Positions 59,425 through 64,000 of a stretch of 64,000 bases of DNA are shown here, one piece after another. The notes beneath the pieces are model-generated. The model saw only the letters and a list, made by a program, of their open reading frames with translations. It did no database searches and was not told where the DNA came from. This stretch comes from Halichondria panicea. Its lineage: Eukaryota > Porifera > Demospongiae > Suberitida > Halichondriidae. The stretch spans positions 15,744,198 to 15,808,197 of the forward strand of contig NC_087377.1 of assembly GCF_963675165.1 (NCBI RefSeq), given 5' to 3'. Position 1 is the first letter of the stretch. Each line of letters begins with the position of its first letter. A program made the position numbers and the translations under genes.

Positions 59425-59927
59425 TGTACAGTATATTATAATTGTGGACTGTTTATACTGTTCTAGTTTTAACGTGTGTTTTTTAATAATCTCTCCTTCA
59501 CTTACTATAGCTACATTGTCAGTATTATTATGTATACATAGTTTTTATACATGATATTTGTGTGGAGCTCTTTGAGAAAAATATTGTAGCAAAGCCCATT
59601 TATATGTAACCACGCCCATTATAATTATGTGCAGCCTAGCCTCCATCTCAAGCCGCACTTCCTCGAAAGTTGGCCTGGTAATCGACTGCTTGTGCATGAG
59701 CTAACCATTAGCTGGCATTGAGAAGAACCTTCATCAAGAACAAGGTACGTGTGTATAATGTGTAGTTATGCAGTGCAATGAGTTGACTGTGTACTATTGA
59801 ATGTACAGTACAGAGAATGGGAACCTAGCATGCTTACTAGTCTGTATGTACATGCACTTGTATACAAGGTATGCTGGTAGAGGTGGATCGATGAGTAAGT
59901 ACTGTTCACGTGTTTTCTCCCTACTAG
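59425..59927 (+). other. 3' flank of U3 and rearranged junction
   Basis: It contains the tail of the first exon again (59716-59739) and then, at 59872-59893, 22 bases identical to part of the Kelch exon in antisense (TGGTAGAGGTGGATCGATGA), directly followed by the intron before the exon at 59928. So a small Kelch-gene piece sits at a duplication breakpoint. Confidence 0.5.
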
Positions 59928-60074
59928 ACCTGAGGATTTGTACCAACCAGGTGAGGTGGACTTTGATCCCAACGAGGAGAGCTTACTAGCGGAGTTCCAC
60001 CTAGCAACCAGCGGTAGCAACGCACCTGGAGTGGATCAGATCATTATAGACAATGAGAAACTAATGCTGGAGAA
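59928..60074 (+). CDS. intact exon PEDLYQPGEVDFDPNE of the unrecognised gene
   Basis: This is 147 bases with acceptor ctactag and donor gtgagtg. The frame reads PEDLYQPGEVDFDPNEESLL, then HLATSGSNAPGVDQIIIDNE and KLMLEK. It is the only undamaged copy of four. It begins and ends in positions that fit the exon at 53058 upstream and those at 502 or 49380 downstream. Confidence 0.5.
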
Positions 60075-60712
60075 GTGAGTGATAGCATGTCAGACAACTA
60101 CACACATTGTAGGTCTCTTTCTGAGAGCTTTGTTGACTTGTGTAGTCATCTTGTGTTGCAAACCTCCGATTTTATCGTATTTAATAGCATCTTTAATAGT
60201 GCTGCAATAATTATAGTGTGCTTAGATCAATAATAGTATTTATTTCAGGCCCAAATTGCAAATTGTACTTAATTGAAAATAACCAGCTAAGCTATAACCT
60301 TCATAGTATGTGTTTGGACCTGTGCCACCACCTACTGTTTCATTATAATATTAGTGCAATAAAGTACGTGTCTATGATGTTATGCTAAAACTCCCTTCTC
60401 ACCTCTAGTCTTTCAGCCTATATAGTCTAGTTTTATTTTATTGCTCCCGTTACTTGCTGATTAACCAGATCATATATACTATTGTATAACACTCCTCTGG
60501 TTTCTATAGATCTTTATTAGTTATGTCAACAGCCGAGGGTAGCAATGTAGTGCATGTGTCCTATTTGAAGGTGTGCAATGTACAATCATGTACGACCCCC
60601 CCCCCCCACACACACACACATTTAGGCCTACTATGCTGCTAAGAAAGAGAGGGGCCTCACGTAAACTGGCCACTCAGTGTGACTGTGACCATGTGACTCT
60701 TTAACCCCTCAG
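60075..60712. other. duplicated intron sequence
   Basis: It follows the exon with sequence shared with 45525-45770, then with 745-930 and 1190-1325, including the CCCCCCACACACAC tract. The YAAIFQPG exon expected here is deleted. Confidence 0.5.
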
Positions 60713-60799
60713 TTCCCGAGCCCCACCCCTCACTGTCTGACTCGGAAGAGGAGATAGACTTTGTATTCTGGGAGAAGGCGTCCACCCTACCCTCGGACA
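60713..60799 (+). pseudogene. truncated last-exon copy of the acidic gene
   Basis: This is the 119-base exon cut after TLPSD and continuing into CTTTTTTTTCC. Stop codon and final residues TPTKDLNLL are missing. Confidence 0.6.
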
Positions 60800-61009
60800 G
60801 CTTTTTTTTCCGACATGCAAGATAATAATATCAAGATTGCAAAGAGAATCTAACTGTTAGATTGTTTAATTTGTTTGTTTTTGTACGTACCACTTCATGC
60901 CATCGTATTAACTATGTACAATGAAATTCTGTTTCAACTTAGTTATAGAACATGATAAAAAAATTCATATCGTTAACGCACAATATCAAAGAGAAACAAT
61001 AACAAATAA

Positions 61010-63929
<2,920 letters not shown>

Positions 63930-64000
63930 CTTCTCTGTAGAGAGTGGAATAAGATAAACAATGAATGTATTATATAAATTATATATAGTGTGTGCAAATT

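Overview
This window is animal nuclear DNA, most likely from a demosponge such as Amphimedon queenslandica. The reasons are compact genes with many short GT-AG introns, AT-rich intergenic DNA dense in inverted-repeat transposons, a USF-type bHLH-zipper gene, and death-fold, kinase and Kelch proteins of the kind known from sponges. The species call is inference.

The backbone is six tandem paralogues on the minus strand, here K1 to K6, at about 1.6-4.6, 10.1-13.6, 31.0-33.8, 41.3-44.3, 53.9-57.0 and 61.0-63.9 kb. All end in the same large exon, which encodes a six-bladed Kelch propeller. All but K3 precede it with a 25-codon charged helical exon, and all have a short linker exon before that. 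The N-terminal halves come in two kinds. K1 and K4 carry a CARD-like domain followed by an uncharacterised alpha-helical region. K2, K3, K5 and K6 carry a death domain and a kinase with all catalytic motifs. Both kinds enter the linker exon at a phase-1 intron, so they are interchangeable modules. Between paralogues the Kelch framework is almost constant, while substitutions cluster at equivalent places in every blade (just after the GG pair and just after the IAR, MG, RY and VP positions). This is the pattern expected of a diversifying recognition surface coupled to death-fold or kinase signalling.

Between the K genes, on the plus strand, are broken and reshuffled copies of two other genes. 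One is a USF-like bHLH-zipper factor (13.9-16.3, 50.3-52.6 and 57.9-59.4 kb), with no copy intact. The other is an unrecognised acidic gene whose exons are scattered at 0.5-1.4, 7.3-9.9, 41.1, 45.4, 49.4-49.8, 53.1-53.5 and 59.9-60.8 kb. These segments were copied with the K genes as segmental duplications.

The 17-30 kb stretch is different. It holds a multi-exon transposase gene of the tnp2/KDZ type on the minus strand (17.3-27.2 kb), a divergent unrecognised gene on the plus strand (27.4-28.7 kb) and a further possible minus-strand gene (29.2-29.8 kb). It may be one large cut-and-paste transposon that was itself invaded by small elements. The rest of the window holds at least a dozen hairpin or terminal-inverted-repeat elements. 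Several are dated relative to the duplications by an empty site in a paralogous segment. No tRNA, rRNA or CRISPR array was recognised.
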